Assembly (NCBI GenBank): GCA_017630155.1
Contig: JAGBVU010000023.1
Coordinates: 1 to 60,922, forward strand
DNA length: 60,922 nucleotides
Direction: 5' to 3'
Source: Bacteroidales bacterium
GTDB lineage: Bacteria; Bacteroidota; Bacteroidia; Bacteroidales; UBA932
The translations under genes and the position numbers were made by a program. Positions 53,510 through 60,922 of the stretch are shown here, piece after piece. The notes beneath the pieces were generated by a model. The model did not search any database and had not been told where the DNA came from. It saw nothing but the letters and a program-made list of their open reading frames with translations. Every line of letters starts with the position of its first letter. The first letter of the stretch is position 1.

Positions 53510-53538
53510 AATTTTATAATTTGGGATACTTTTACACT

Positions 53539-54210
53539 TTATAGTTTTTTGGAACAAAGATACCACTCGTGGCAGGTGACACCCTCTTCCGCCACCCTGG
53601 CCTTGGCATCGTCTGTGGTAACAGGGTAATGGAGCACCACATCCTTGCCTGGCTGCCAGTTTGCAGGCATCGCCACTTCGTGGGCATCCGATGTCTGGAG
53701 ACCCACTATTACACGCTTGATCTCATCAAAATTGCGTCCCAGGTTCAAAGGGTAATAGATTATTGCACGGATCTTGTCTGCAGGATCGATGAAGAATACG
53801 GCACGTACACATGCATTATTGCTCTCACCAGGCATTATCATACCATAGAGGGTAGAGACTTTTTTGCTCAAATCCACAATGATAGGGAAACCTATCTCCA
53901 CATTTTTAGCACCATCCCACTCTATCTTCTCCTCAATATTGCGTACCCAGGCAATGTGGCTGCTGAGGCTATCTACCGAGAGCCCCACAATCTGGGTGTT
54001 CAAAGCCTCAAACTCCTTCTGCATCTTGGCAAATGCCAAAAACTCTGTAGTACAAACAGGGGTAAAATCTGCAGGGTGACTGAAAAGGATTTTCCATTTG
54101 CCTGCATAGTCGGAAGGGAAGTTGAGTTTCCCGTGGGTAGTCATTGCCCTGAATTCAGGGGCCTTGTCCCCTATACGGGGCATAGACCAGGTATTGTTAT
54201 CCATATCCAT
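53539..54210 (-). CDS. Peroxiredoxin, Prx6-like (copy 2)
   Basis: A 223-residue paralog of copy 1. The peroxidatic Cys53 is in DFTPVCTTEF, with MPRIGDKAPEF at the start and a C-terminal CHEWYLC motif. It lacks the Asn-rich N-terminal tail and the GSCGV cysteine of copy 1. It lies 26 bases after a MarR-type gene and 29 bases before C10-2, all on one strand, so one transcript probably encodes the regulator, the peroxidase, the thiol protease and the BACON lipoprotein. Confidence 0.94.
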   Translation of the reverse strand: MDMDNNTWSMPRIGDKAPEFRAMTTHGKLNFPSDYAGKWKILFSHPADFTPVCTTEFLAFAKMQKEFEALNTQIVGLSVDSLSSHIAWVRNIEEKIEWDGAKNVEIGFPIIVDLSKKVSTLYGMIMPGESNNACVRAVFFIDPADKIRAIIYYPLNLGRNFDEIKRVIVGLQTSDAHEVAMPANWQPGKDVVLHYPVTTDDAKARVAEEGVTCHEWYLCSKKL

Positions 54211-54236
54211 AATATCTGATTTTTTTATTTTACGAT

Positions 54237-54671
54237 TTATAGCAGATTGCTCATATTCTGATCAATCTTATTCAATGTATGGAGAAAAGCCCTCAACTCC
54301 TTCTCTTCTATCCCTTCGAGCATCATATCCAGAATATCTATGCCACTCTGCTTGGCGCCCGATTTGAGTTTCTCGGCCATCTCTGTCAGGACTATAGTAT
54401 TCGACCTACGGTCGTGTGAATTCTGCTGGCGGACTACAAACCCTTTTGCCTCTATTGCATCCACAAGCTTGGTGACAGAATTTTTGTCCTTCTGCATCTG
54501 GTCTGCCAGCTGCTGCTGGGACATCGGCCCCTGATTCCACAGCAAATCAATGAGAATAAACTGCTCCGGGGTCAATGGAACACCCCTCTTCTTGAGCATG
54601 GAGGCCAAATATTGTTTCAATTTGCAATGGGTCAAATTCAGCTCAATAGCAACTTGTTTGGATAGTAGCAT
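54237..54671 (-). CDS. MarR-family regulator next to peroxiredoxin copy 2
   Basis: A 144-residue winged-helix protein: recognition region MSQQQLADQMQKDKNSVTKLVDAIEAKGFV (in parts) and wing RQQNSHDRRSNTIVLTEMA. The length and both terminal dimerisation helices are normal. A single Cys16 lies in helix 1 (NLTHCKLKQYL), close to where OhrR-type peroxide sensors keep their reactive Cys15. With a peroxiredoxin directly downstream, a thiol-switch repressor is a reasonable inference, not proven. A consensus promoter precedes it. Confidence 0.9.
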   Translation of the reverse strand: MLLSKQVAIELNLTHCKLKQYLASMLKKRGVPLTPEQFILIDLLWNQGPMSQQQLADQMQKDKNSVTKLVDAIEAKGFVVRQQNSHDRRSNTIVLTEMAEKLKSGAKQSGIDILDMMLEGIEEKELRAFLHTLNKIDQNMSNLL

Positions 54672-54694
54672 AGGTATACTATATTAGACTCCTA

Positions 54695-54726
54695 CAAATT
54701 TATGATTATTTTTACATTGTACCCAA
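54695..54726 (-). promoter_or_regulatory. Promoter of the marR-prx2-C10-2-BACON-2 run
   Basis: Minus-strand TTG (54726-54724), a 21-base spacer and TAAATTTG (54702-54695), about 24 bases before the marR start. Confidence 0.75.
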
Positions 54727-54787
54727 AATTTTATAGAGATGTGCTATCTATTTATATAATTTGTTGTTAACACCACCTTAAGAGATA

Positions 54788-54814
54788 CCACAGAGCCTCT
54801 GTGGGCTTTTTTCT
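54788..54814 (+). terminator. Terminator-like hairpin upstream of a serine hydrolase gene
   Basis: CCACAGA (54788-54794) pairs with TCTGTGG (54798-54804) around a 3-base loop, followed by a T-run on the plus strand. No plus-strand gene precedes it within the 116 bases back to marR, so it may end a short leader RNA or act as an attenuator. Confidence 0.7.
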
Positions 54815-54860
54815 TTATGCAAAAAACGCTACCTTAGGGGCATAATTAACAATTGACTAT

Positions 54861-56024
54861 ATGAGAAGTTTTTACAAGCATTTGCTATGGGCCGTTATGG
54901 CACTGGTAATGGTCTCTTGCGGAGAGTCCCGTGAAGAGGCTGCCCGCCGTGATTTTGAGGAGATTATAAGCAGGAACAAAGCAGTAGGTCTCGCTGTTGT
55001 CGCTGTTAAGGATGGCCAGGTGGTCTATGACCAGACATTCGGATATAGAGATCTTGAGAGTCAGGAACCATGGAAGGGAGATGATGTATTGCGTATAGCA
55101 TCCATCTCCAAATCTTTTACCGCCACCGGCATATTGCAGCTTGTAGAGCAGGGGAAACTTTCCCTCGATGCAGATGTATCTGACATTATGGGATTCACCA
55201 TCAGAAACCCCCATTTTCCTGACAAGCCCATCACCGTACAGATGCTCCTGTCGCACACGTCAAGTATGAGTGATGCCAACGGCTACTTCTCTTTCGACTA
55301 CCTCCACCGCGAGAAATCCTCCACTTGGGAAAAGGCTTGGAACAAATATGAACCAGGGACAGGATACCAGTATTGTAACCTCGGCTTCAACACACTCGGA
55401 GCCATCATAGAGAAAGTAAGTGGTGTACGTTTTGACAAATATATCTCCACCAATATTCTGGAGCCACTTGGAGTATATGCCAATCACAATGTACACGCTC
55501 TCGATTCGTCCAGATTTGTGAAGATATACACTTACAGCCGTAGAGACAGCTCTTTCAGATGGACCAGATCCGCATACGACCTCGCTCCTGAGGCACTTGA
55601 AGATTACACACTTGGCTACTCAACTACCCTGTTCTCCCCTACCGGAGGGCTTAAAATCTCTGCATCAGACCTGGCCAAGGTTATGCTTATGCACATGAAC
55701 TACGGGACACTTGACGGGGTAAAGATATTGGAAAAGAGTTCTTCAGAGCTTATGCAGTCTGCACTCACCGATACCGACCATAAAGATGAGAATTACGGAA
55801 TGGCTATAATCCAGACCAATGATCTTCTCAAGGGGCATCGTCTCACAGGGCACGATGGCCTCGCACTCGGCGCATATACCGCTATGTACTGGGATCCTGA
55901 AGAGAGATACGGCTTCGTGGTGATGACCAACGGCTGCACCGGAGTATCTGACAACCACGTCTTTGCAAATATTCTCTGCGAATCCGTAGAGTGCCTGTAC
56001 AAGAACTTCATAGAGGAGAAATAG
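54861..56024 (+). CDS. Beta-lactamase-fold serine hydrolase lipoprotein
   Basis: A 387-residue lipoprotein (lipobox MVSC, Cys20). The class C-type fold has Ser81 and Lys84 (IASISKSFTA), YQYCNLG as the Tyr-x-Asn motif and GHDGLALGA late in the protein. It is a single-domain relative of the hydrolase at 42420. Likely a D-amino-acid peptidase or esterase in the periplasm. It starts downstream of a terminator-like hairpin, and the RNA methyltransferase gene follows by three bases. Confidence 0.9.
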   Translation: MRSFYKHLLWAVMALVMVSCGESREEAARRDFEEIISRNKAVGLAVVAVKDGQVVYDQTFGYRDLESQEPWKGDDVLRIASISKSFTATGILQLVEQGKLSLDADVSDIMGFTIRNPHFPDKPITVQMLLSHTSSMSDANGYFSFDYLHREKSSTWEKAWNKYEPGTGYQYCNLGFNTLGAIIEKVSGVRFDKYISTNILEPLGVYANHNVHALDSSRFVKIYTYSRRDSSFRWTRSAYDLAPEALEDYTLGYSTTLFSPTGGLKISASDLAKVMLMHMNYGTLDGVKILEKSSSELMQSALTDTDHKDENYGMAIIQTNDLLKGHRLTGHDGLALGAYTAMYWDPEERYGFVVMTNGCTGVSDNHVFANILCESVECLYKNFIEEK

Positions 56025-56027
56025 GCT

Positions 56028-56762
56028 ATGGGGAGCATCTCTGCAAACAAAATAAAATTTATCCGTTCCCTCGCCCAGAAGAAATTCAGGGATGAACACT
56101 CCCTTTTTGTCGCAGAGGGGGAGAAAATTGTGGCGGAAGCTCAAGCATCCGGCTACAAGATCGAGGAGATCTACAGAATCGAGGAGATAGGGGCCGAGGC
56201 TATGGCCCGCATCACAAACCTATCCTCCCCTTCACCTGTACTGGCAGTAATAAGAAAACCTGAACTCTCTGCTGAGGATATCATTTCAGCTCTGAAACCC
56301 GAATCAAAAGGGCTCTATCTTGCCCTCGACGGAGTTAAGGACCCTGGAAATCTCGGGACAATAATCAGGATAGCCGACTGGTTTGGAGTGGAAGCTATCT
56401 TTGCCAGCCCCGGCACAGTGGAGGTATTCAACCCCAAAGTGGTTCAGGCCACAATGGGGGCAATATTCCGCAAAAAGGTGATATATACCGACCTTGCAGA
56501 GCTCTGCACCAGTTTCAAATCTCTCGAGCTCCCTGTCTACGGAACACTCCTTGACGGGAAAAACATCTACGAAGCACTCCCGGCAGACCGCAAACACGGC
56601 CTGGTGGTGATGGGGAGTGAGTCATTCGGAATATCGGAACAGCTCCGCCCACACATTGACAGCAAACTATTCATCCCGCCCTACCCTGCCGATGCAGTCA
56701 CATCAGAATCACTCAATGTGGCCATTGCGACAGCTATAATTTGTGCGGAATTCAGAAGATAA
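56028..56762 (+). CDS. SpoU/TrmH-family RNA 2'-O-methyltransferase
   Basis: A 244-residue SPOUT enzyme. An N-terminal substrate-binding domain (about 1-90, KIKFIRSLAQKKFRDEHSLFVAEGEKIV in parts) precedes the knotted catalytic domain with its three motifs: LDGVKDPGNLGTIIRIADWFG, VVMGSESFGIS and SLNVAIATAII. It methylates a ribose in rRNA or tRNA using SAM; the target nucleotide cannot be told from sequence. It lies between the hydrolase and the YitT-family gene. Confidence 0.93.
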   Translation: MGSISANKIKFIRSLAQKKFRDEHSLFVAEGEKIVAEAQASGYKIEEIYRIEEIGAEAMARITNLSSPSPVLAVIRKPELSAEDIISALKPESKGLYLALDGVKDPGNLGTIIRIADWFGVEAIFASPGTVEVFNPKVVQATMGAIFRKKVIYTDLAELCTSFKSLELPVYGTLLDGKNIYEALPADRKHGLVVMGSESFGISEQLRPHIDSKLFIPPYPADAVTSESLNVAIATAIICAEFRR

Positions 56763-56774
56763 CACTTGAACACT

Positions 56775-57683
56775 ATGGGACTTGCAACTAAAGAAAAACC
56801 CTTCTCAAAAGAATTTTTCATCACATATGCCTGGCTTGCAGGGGGATGTTTCCTCTTTGCCTTGGGCAATGTACTATTCGCCGAACCCTACGGATTTGCA
56901 CCTGGGGGGACATATGGACTCTCTATCGTATTCCACCACCTCTTCGGATGGAGAACTGAGGTCGCCGCATTGAGTATGGATATTCCGCTGCTTATTATCG
57001 GTTTCCTGTTCCTTGGAGGGAAGTTCGGAATAAAGACAGTGGTATGTACTTTTATGATTCCTGTATTCATGGGACTTATCCACAAATTTTATGGATTTGA
57101 TGCCCTTCTGGAGCCCGGAATCAGTGATGTGGCACTACTGGAAGAACAACTCCTCTCATCAATATTCGGAGGTATCGTTTATGGTGTCGGTCTGGGTATG
57201 ATTTTCAAATCAAGGGCCACCTCGGGTGGAAGTGATATAATCTCCATGATTCTCCACAAATACACCCATATATCACTAGGCACATTGGTCATTATAGTGG
57301 ACTGCCTTATAACCCTTACCACTGTAATAGCGTTCGGTGACTGGAGACTCCCGATGTACTCTTGGATTCTCATCTTCATAGAGGGGAAAGTGATTGACCT
57401 GGTAGTGGATGGTGCAAATGTCCACAAGACCATGATGATCATTTCTGACAAGACCGAGGAGGTGAGGAAGATAATAATTGAGGATATCGGACGTGGAGCT
57501 ACTATCTTCAACTGCGAAGGGGGATATAAAGGTGAATGCCGTAAGATTATCTACACCGTAGTGACCCGCAGGGAGGCATCCATCCTCCGCCACAGAATTA
57601 ACGGGGTAGACCCGAAAGCCTTTATAAACATCATTGATTCCAAAGAGATATTGGGCAACGGATTCAAACCTTTGGAAGAATAA
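56775..57683 (+). CDS. YitT-family membrane protein with DUF2179 domain
   Basis: 302 residues from the ATG at 56775; a TTG three codons upstream is less likely. About six membrane segments (residues about 18-205), including LFAEPYGFAPGGTYGLSI and the conserved RATSGGSDIISMIL, are followed by a cytosolic DUF2179 domain (about 215-300, with GRGATIFNCEGGYKGECRKI). The family is widespread, but the transported substrate is not established. It precedes tRNA-Ala by 29 bases. Confidence 0.9.
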   Translation: MGLATKEKPFSKEFFITYAWLAGGCFLFALGNVLFAEPYGFAPGGTYGLSIVFHHLFGWRTEVAALSMDIPLLIIGFLFLGGKFGIKTVVCTFMIPVFMGLIHKFYGFDALLEPGISDVALLEEQLLSSIFGGIVYGVGLGMIFKSRATSGGSDIISMILHKYTHISLGTLVIIVDCLITLTTVIAFGDWRLPMYSWILIFIEGKVIDLVVDGANVHKTMMIISDKTEEVRKIIIEDIGRGATIFNCEGGYKGECRKIIYTVVTRREASILRHRINGVDPKAFINIIDSKEILGNGFKPLEE

Positions 57684-57702
57684 AAAAAAGGGTGTATATT
57701 TG
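57672..57702 (+). promoter_or_regulatory. Promoter of tRNA-Ala(GGC)
   Basis: TTG (57672-57674), a 20-base spacer and TATATTTG (57695-57702), starting inside the end of the YitT-family gene and ending 10 bases before the tRNA. Confidence 0.75.
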
Positions 57703-57712
57703 CACCCCAGAT

Positions 57713-57785
57713 GGGGTATTAGCTCAGTTGGTAGAGCGTTTGAATGGCATTCAAAAGGTCAGCGGTTCGATCCCGCTATACTCCA
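57713..57785 (+). tRNA. tRNA-Ala (anticodon GGC)
   Basis: 73-nt cloverleaf: acceptor GGGGTAT/ATACTCC with the alanine identity pair G3-U70, D arm GCTC-GAGC, anticodon stem TTTGA/TCAAA with loop ATGGCAT, T loop TTCGATC and discriminator A. CCA is not encoded. Confidence 0.97.
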
Positions 57786-57788
57786 CAA

Positions 57789-57829
57789 AAAACCGGCCTC
57801 TCCACATGGAGGGGCCGGTTCATTTTTAT
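57789..57829. terminator. Bidirectional terminator between tRNA-Ala and the M13 peptidase gene
   Basis: AACCGGCC pairs with GGCCGGTT, with an inner TCTCC/GGAGG pairing. An A-run lies on the left and a T-run on the right, so it serves tRNA-Ala on the plus strand and the M13 gene on the minus strand. Confidence 0.9.
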
Positions 57830-57841
57830 CTATAGCAGGGA

Positions 57842-59872
57842 TTACCAGATGATAACCCTCTCCTCCTCTGGAAGGAACATTGCACCTTCGGTGATACCGA
57901 ATGCTTTGTGGAATGATTCAATGTTGCGGAGAGTAGCGTTTACACGGTTCTTGCCAAGTGAGTGAACATCCACCTTTGTAAGGCGTGCAGCCTCCTCATC
58001 ACGGATATTCTGTCCCCAAATGGTAGCGTAAGAAAGGTAGAATCTCTGATCTGCAGTAAAGCCATCTACAGGTGCAGGCTCACCCTTACCCTCGAATGAG
58101 TTGTGAAGGGCTGTATAAGCTACGCGGAGACCACCCTGGTCAGCAATATTTTCACCAAGTGAAAGGGCACCATCTGCCATTACTGCAGGCTGGTCACCTT
58201 TTGCAGGGAGGATCTCGATCTTGTTGAATTGCTCTACAAGGACATCAGTGCGAACCTTGAATGCGGCGGCATCCTCATCTGTCCACCAGTTGTTCATATT
58301 GCCATCCTTATCAAACTGGCGACCCTGATCATCGAAACCATGGGTCATCTCGTGACCTATAACCACACCGATTGCACCATAGTTTACTGCATCATCAGCT
58401 GCTGAGTTGTAGAATGGTGGCTGAAGGATAGCTGCAGGGAAGCAGATCTCATTTGTAGTAGGGTTATAGTATGCATTCACTGTCTGTGGAGACATGAACC
58501 ATCTTGTGCGGTCCACCTCCTTGCCGAGGTCTGCAAGATTGTCTGCAGTATACCAAGCACTTGCACGCTTGATATTCTCCCAATATGAAAGTGATGGATC
58601 GATAGTAAGTGACGAATAGTCTTTCCAAGTGTCAGGATAACCAATCTTCACTGTGAAAGTGTTGAGTTTCTCCATTGCCTTGGCTTTGGTAACATCCGAC
58701 ATCCACTCAAGGGCCTGGATATGCTGGCCAAGTGCCACCTGAAGGTTCTTCACCATCTGAGTCATGCGCACCTTGTCGCTCTCAGGGAAGTATTTCTTCA
58801 CATAGATCTCACCTACAGCCTCACCAAGAAGTCTGTTTGGAACTGCCATAGCACGTTTCCATCTTGGACGCATCTCCTGCTGACCAGACATTTGACGACC
58901 GAAGAAATCGAAGTGTGCAGCATAAAGTTCATCACCGGTATAACCTGCAGCACTTGATATGATACTTGCTGCCATATAGGCCTTCACAGTCTCAATATCC
59001 TCTTTTGAGAAGAGTTTGAATACTGCATCCAATACCTCTGGCTGACCGACGATTATCTTGTCGAACTCTCCGATACCCATCTGAGAGAAATAGGCAGCCC
59101 AGTCAAATTTTGAGTAACGTTTGAGGAAATCCCCTTTTGACATAGGGTTATAGTTGGCAGGGACATCACGTAGCTCTACATTTGAGCGGAATGCCTTCGC
59201 CATCTTGGTCTCAAATGCCAATACCTTCTCCGCTTTGACAGCGGCATCTTCCCAACCCATCATAGAGAAAGCTTTGGTAAGCCACTGGACATATCCCTCA
59301 CGTTTTGAAGCATTCTCTGCATCGAGATAGTAGTCACGATTGCCCATTCCCAGACCCGACTGGTCGATATAAAGGACATTTACATTGCTGTTGAGCAAAT
59401 CTGCACTTACATACACACCGAAAAGAGGACTTCCTGCAGAGGTGTGGATGAGAGCTGTAGCGGTTGCTAGGTGTGAAAGCTTCTTGGCTGCCATAAGTTT
59501 CTCCACATCACTTTTTACAGGGGCCACACCCTCATTGTTCAGACGGGTAGAATCCAGACCCATAGTATAGAGGTCAGCGATTTTCTGATCTACTGTACCG
59601 GTCTCGAATTCTGACTTGGCGATAGATGCGAAAAGTTCATTGAGGCGCACCTCATTATTCTCGCGAAGGCGGTCAAATGTGCCATAGCGTGCAAATTCCG
59701 GTTTCAATGGATTTTTTGCCTGCCAGCCGCCGGTAGCATACTGGTAAAAGTCTTCGTTGAGTGCCACTGCCTCATCGAAGTTGGCACGGTCGATAGCTGG
59801 TACACCTGCCTGCTTGGTATTACAACTTGCCATAAGAGCAATTGTTGAAAGGGTTAGTAATAACTTTTTCAT
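57842..59872 (-). CDS. M13-family (neprilysin/PepO-like) metallopeptidase lipoprotein
   Basis: 676 residues from the ATG at 59872, which gives a clean lipobox (ALMASC); the TTG four codons upstream is less likely. The N-terminal M13 domain covers about 30-400 and the catalytic domain about 455-676. The zinc motif is His507-Glu508-x-x-His511 (VIGHEMTHGFDDQGRQFD), the third ligand Glu is in SLGENIADQGG, and the protein ends in Trp as M13 enzymes do. It cleaves oligopeptides in the periplasm or at the surface. Confidence 0.95.
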   Translation of the reverse strand: MKKLLLTLSTIALMASCNTKQAGVPAIDRANFDEAVALNEDFYQYATGGWQAKNPLKPEFARYGTFDRLRENNEVRLNELFASIAKSEFETGTVDQKIADLYTMGLDSTRLNNEGVAPVKSDVEKLMAAKKLSHLATATALIHTSAGSPLFGVYVSADLLNSNVNVLYIDQSGLGMGNRDYYLDAENASKREGYVQWLTKAFSMMGWEDAAVKAEKVLAFETKMAKAFRSNVELRDVPANYNPMSKGDFLKRYSKFDWAAYFSQMGIGEFDKIIVGQPEVLDAVFKLFSKEDIETVKAYMAASIISSAAGYTGDELYAAHFDFFGRQMSGQQEMRPRWKRAMAVPNRLLGEAVGEIYVKKYFPESDKVRMTQMVKNLQVALGQHIQALEWMSDVTKAKAMEKLNTFTVKIGYPDTWKDYSSLTIDPSLSYWENIKRASAWYTADNLADLGKEVDRTRWFMSPQTVNAYYNPTTNEICFPAAILQPPFYNSAADDAVNYGAIGVVIGHEMTHGFDDQGRQFDKDGNMNNWWTDEDAAAFKVRTDVLVEQFNKIEILPAKGDQPAVMADGALSLGENIADQGGLRVAYTALHNSFEGKGEPAPVDGFTADQRFYLSYATIWGQNIRDEEAARLTKVDVHSLGKNRVNATLRNIESFHKAFGITEGAMFLPEEERVIIW

Positions 59873-59887
59873 TATATTGAACAATTG

Positions 59888-60259
59888 TTATTTAGACATA
59901 AACTCTATCACTGTACCCTCTGCTCTATAAGTCACTTGGGTATATACACCAAGGAAAGTTTTGCAGTAAGTCTTGACAGTAATATTAATAAGTGCTTGTG
60001 AACCTTGAAGATTTGCATTAGCAGTAAGTTCTGCTACAGCGTTAGCCTCAAGAGATTTTTTATTCAATCCGCCAATACCGAAAATATAGGTTTGTGAAAC
60101 CTCTGCTGATACAGTATTAACAACTTTGAAATTGTCTTGAGATAGAACAACAGTAGTCTCATTAAGGTTTGCATTTGATGTCATAGGTATAGAAACTCCA
60201 CAACTTGTCACCAAAAGAGCTGCTGCAAAAAGTGTCACGATAAGTTTAATGATTTTCAT
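59888..60259 (-). CDS. Small lipoprotein of unknown function (DUF6567-like)
   Basis: A 123-residue lipoprotein with lipobox VTSC (Cys20). The mature part is beta-rich with a central FGIGGLNKKSLEANAVAELTANA segment (in parts), resembling the small DUF6567-type Bacteroidota lipoproteins, perhaps related to GNA1162/YjbF-like assembly factors. No catalytic residues. It lies 15 bases upstream of the M13 start and probably shares its transcript. Confidence 0.75.
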   Translation of the reverse strand: MKIIKLIVTLFAAALLVTSCGVSIPMTSNANLNETTVVLSQDNFKVVNTVSAEVSQTYIFGIGGLNKKSLEANAVAELTANANLQGSQALINITVKTYCKTFLGVYTQVTYRAEGTVIEFMSK

Positions 60260-60303
60260 AACTGGAGCCTTGTAAAATTAATTGATTTACGAATTTTAAG
60301 CCG

Positions 60304-60311
60304 CAAAGGTA
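60304..60311 (-). promoter_or_regulatory. -7 box of the small lipoprotein/M13 pair
   Basis: Minus-strand TACCTTTG, 44 bases before the lipoprotein ATG. No TTG at the usual distance. Confidence 0.5.
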
Positions 60312-60496
60312 AAAAAAATCTCCACTCCTCAGAACTGAACAAATGTGATTTTATGAATATGTATCGCCATTATTGCAGAAATGATGAAACTATATTTTTA
60401 AATTTCAGTGAGGATTTCCAAAATTCAGTTTTTATTTCTCAGTCTCAACACCATAGCCTTGGTTTTGCGACACATATACCCGATTATTGTGACGAT

Positions 60497-60504
60497 TATT
60501 TTTG
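60497..60504 (+). promoter_or_regulatory. -7 box upstream of the Rpn-type nuclease gene
   Basis: TATTTTTG, 26 bases before the ATG at 60531. No TTG at the usual distance. Confidence 0.45.
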
Positions 60505-60530
60505 TTCTAAACCTTTAATAGTATCGCAAA

Positions 60531-60922
60531 ATGGAGTCATTGGAAAAACAACGTTATGTGGACATCATGTCCAATAGTGGTTTTAAGGCTGTGTTCGGAG
60601 ACCAGGAGAACAAGCCGGTGTTGATTGATTTTCTTAACGCTGTGCTTCCCAGGGGGAGAAAGGTAAAAGATCTCACATACACCACCACGGAGATCGAAGG
60701 CATTACATCGCAAAACAAATCCATCAAACTGGACCTCAGATGTGAAGATGAGGATGGTACTTCTTTCATCATAGAGATGCAGAAGTACGATCAGGAAAAT
60801 TTCTTCAAAAGGTGTGTATCCTACAGTTCTAAAGTGTACGACATCAAAAACACAAAAGGGGACAGAGATTATGATATCCCTCCGGTATATCTGATAGGTA
60901 TTCTGGCTGTGGATTGCTTTGA
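60531..60922 (+). CDS. PD-(D/E)XK (Rpn/transposase-associated) nuclease, 3' end outside window
   Basis: 130 complete codons from ATG, open to the window edge. The start YVDIMSNSGFKAVFGDQENKPVLIDFLNAVL (in parts) and the nuclease core SIKLDLRCEDEDGTSFIIEMQ with catalytic Asp and the Glu-x-Gln motif match the PD-(D/E)XK nuclease family transposase/Rpn group, followed by RCVSYSSKVYD. Family members are about 280-300 residues, so the C-terminal half is missing. Rpn proteins promote RecA-independent recombination; these genes are often multicopy and mobile. Confidence 0.9.
   Translation, partial: MESLEKQRYVDIMSNSGFKAVFGDQENKPVLIDFLNAVLPRGRKVKDLTYTTTEIEGITSQNKSIKLDLRCEDEDGTSFIIEMQKYDQENFFKRCVSYSSKVYDIKNTKGDRDYDIPPVYLIGILAVDCF

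Noticed and set aside
53510-53566. N-terminal extension of C10-2 before the signal peptide
   Set aside because: It would overlap the prx2 3' end and place 19 residues before a clear signal peptide; the ATG at 53509 aligns exactly with the paralog.
54660-54690. Imperfect palindrome near the marR start as a MarR operator
   Set aside because: Only four-base arms (ATAG and CTAT) pair; too weak to claim in AT-rich DNA.
60353-60577. A 74-codon open frame before the Rpn-type gene
   Set aside because: Overlaps the real nuclease start in another frame, has no signal peptide or domain, and no convincing start context.
1-60922. CRISPR arrays, rRNA genes, insertion sequences and prophage
   Set aside because: I saw no regularly spaced repeats, rRNA sequence, IS ends or phage structural genes; the only mobile-type gene is the partial nuclease at the right edge.

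Overview
The window is chromosomal DNA from a member of the Bacteroidota, most likely order Bacteroidales. The evidence is Bacteroidota promoters (a -7 box of the form TAnnTTTG, often with TTG or TTTG about 19-21 bases upstream), abundant lipoproteins, the C-terminus of a SusD-type protein at the left edge, a type IX secretion (T9SS) sorting domain next to a PorV/PorQ-type protein, BACON-domain lipoproteins, and C10 and M13 peptidases. The family or genus cannot be fixed from the sequence alone. Genes are tightly packed on both strands. No gene-free stretch exceeds 300 bases; the longest is 60260-60530, where I see only promoter-like boxes.

Layout. 1-4671 (+): tail of a SusD-like gene, a Calx-beta lipoprotein, and a secreted S8 protease with its PorV/PorQ-type neighbour. 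4668-7117 (-): murI, a TlpA-like lipoprotein and a gamma-carbonic anhydrase-like protein. 7218-11479 (-): gdhA and korBA, a 2-oxoglutarate/ammonia node. 11614-16861 (-): envelope block with two OmpH/Skp chaperones, bamA, uppS and nadK. 16940-21075 (+): pdxJ, a third, membrane-anchored OmpH-like protein, purC, and a LysM protein with a periplasmic-binding-like domain. 21039-30293 (-): long run pepP-like, nagB (interrupted by an in-frame TAA), recN, coaBC, rpoZ, bamD, trxB, a Gate-domain membrane protein and an SDR. 30397-34625 (+): rubrerythrin and a 1181-residue AsmA-like protein. 34597-37730: GDPD (-), then a sugar MFS transporter and ROK glucokinase (+). 37881-40761: periplasmic thioredoxin and MarR (+), two tRNA-Pro genes (-), SGNH hydrolase (+), trpS (-). 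40841-44895: an esterase (+), a serine hydrolase (-), a small membrane protein and a rhodanese lipoprotein (+).

44959-54671 (-) is the most distinctive part. Two tandem copies of a cassette [secreted C10 thiol protease, then BACON lipoprotein] sit between two paralogous peroxiredoxins and two redox-type regulators. In transcription order the run is marR, prx2, C10-2, BACON-2, terminator, C10-1, BACON-1, oxyR, prx1. The OxyR carries C199 and C208, the E. coli redox pair. I propose a peroxide-responsive surface thiol-protease island; the linkage is visible in the sequence, the function is inference.

54861-60922: a beta-lactamase-fold hydrolase, a TrmH-type RNA methyltransferase, a YitT-family protein and tRNA-Ala(GGC) (+), then an M13 metallopeptidase and a small lipoprotein (-), and finally the start of a PD-(D/E)XK (Rpn-type) nuclease that runs off the right edge.
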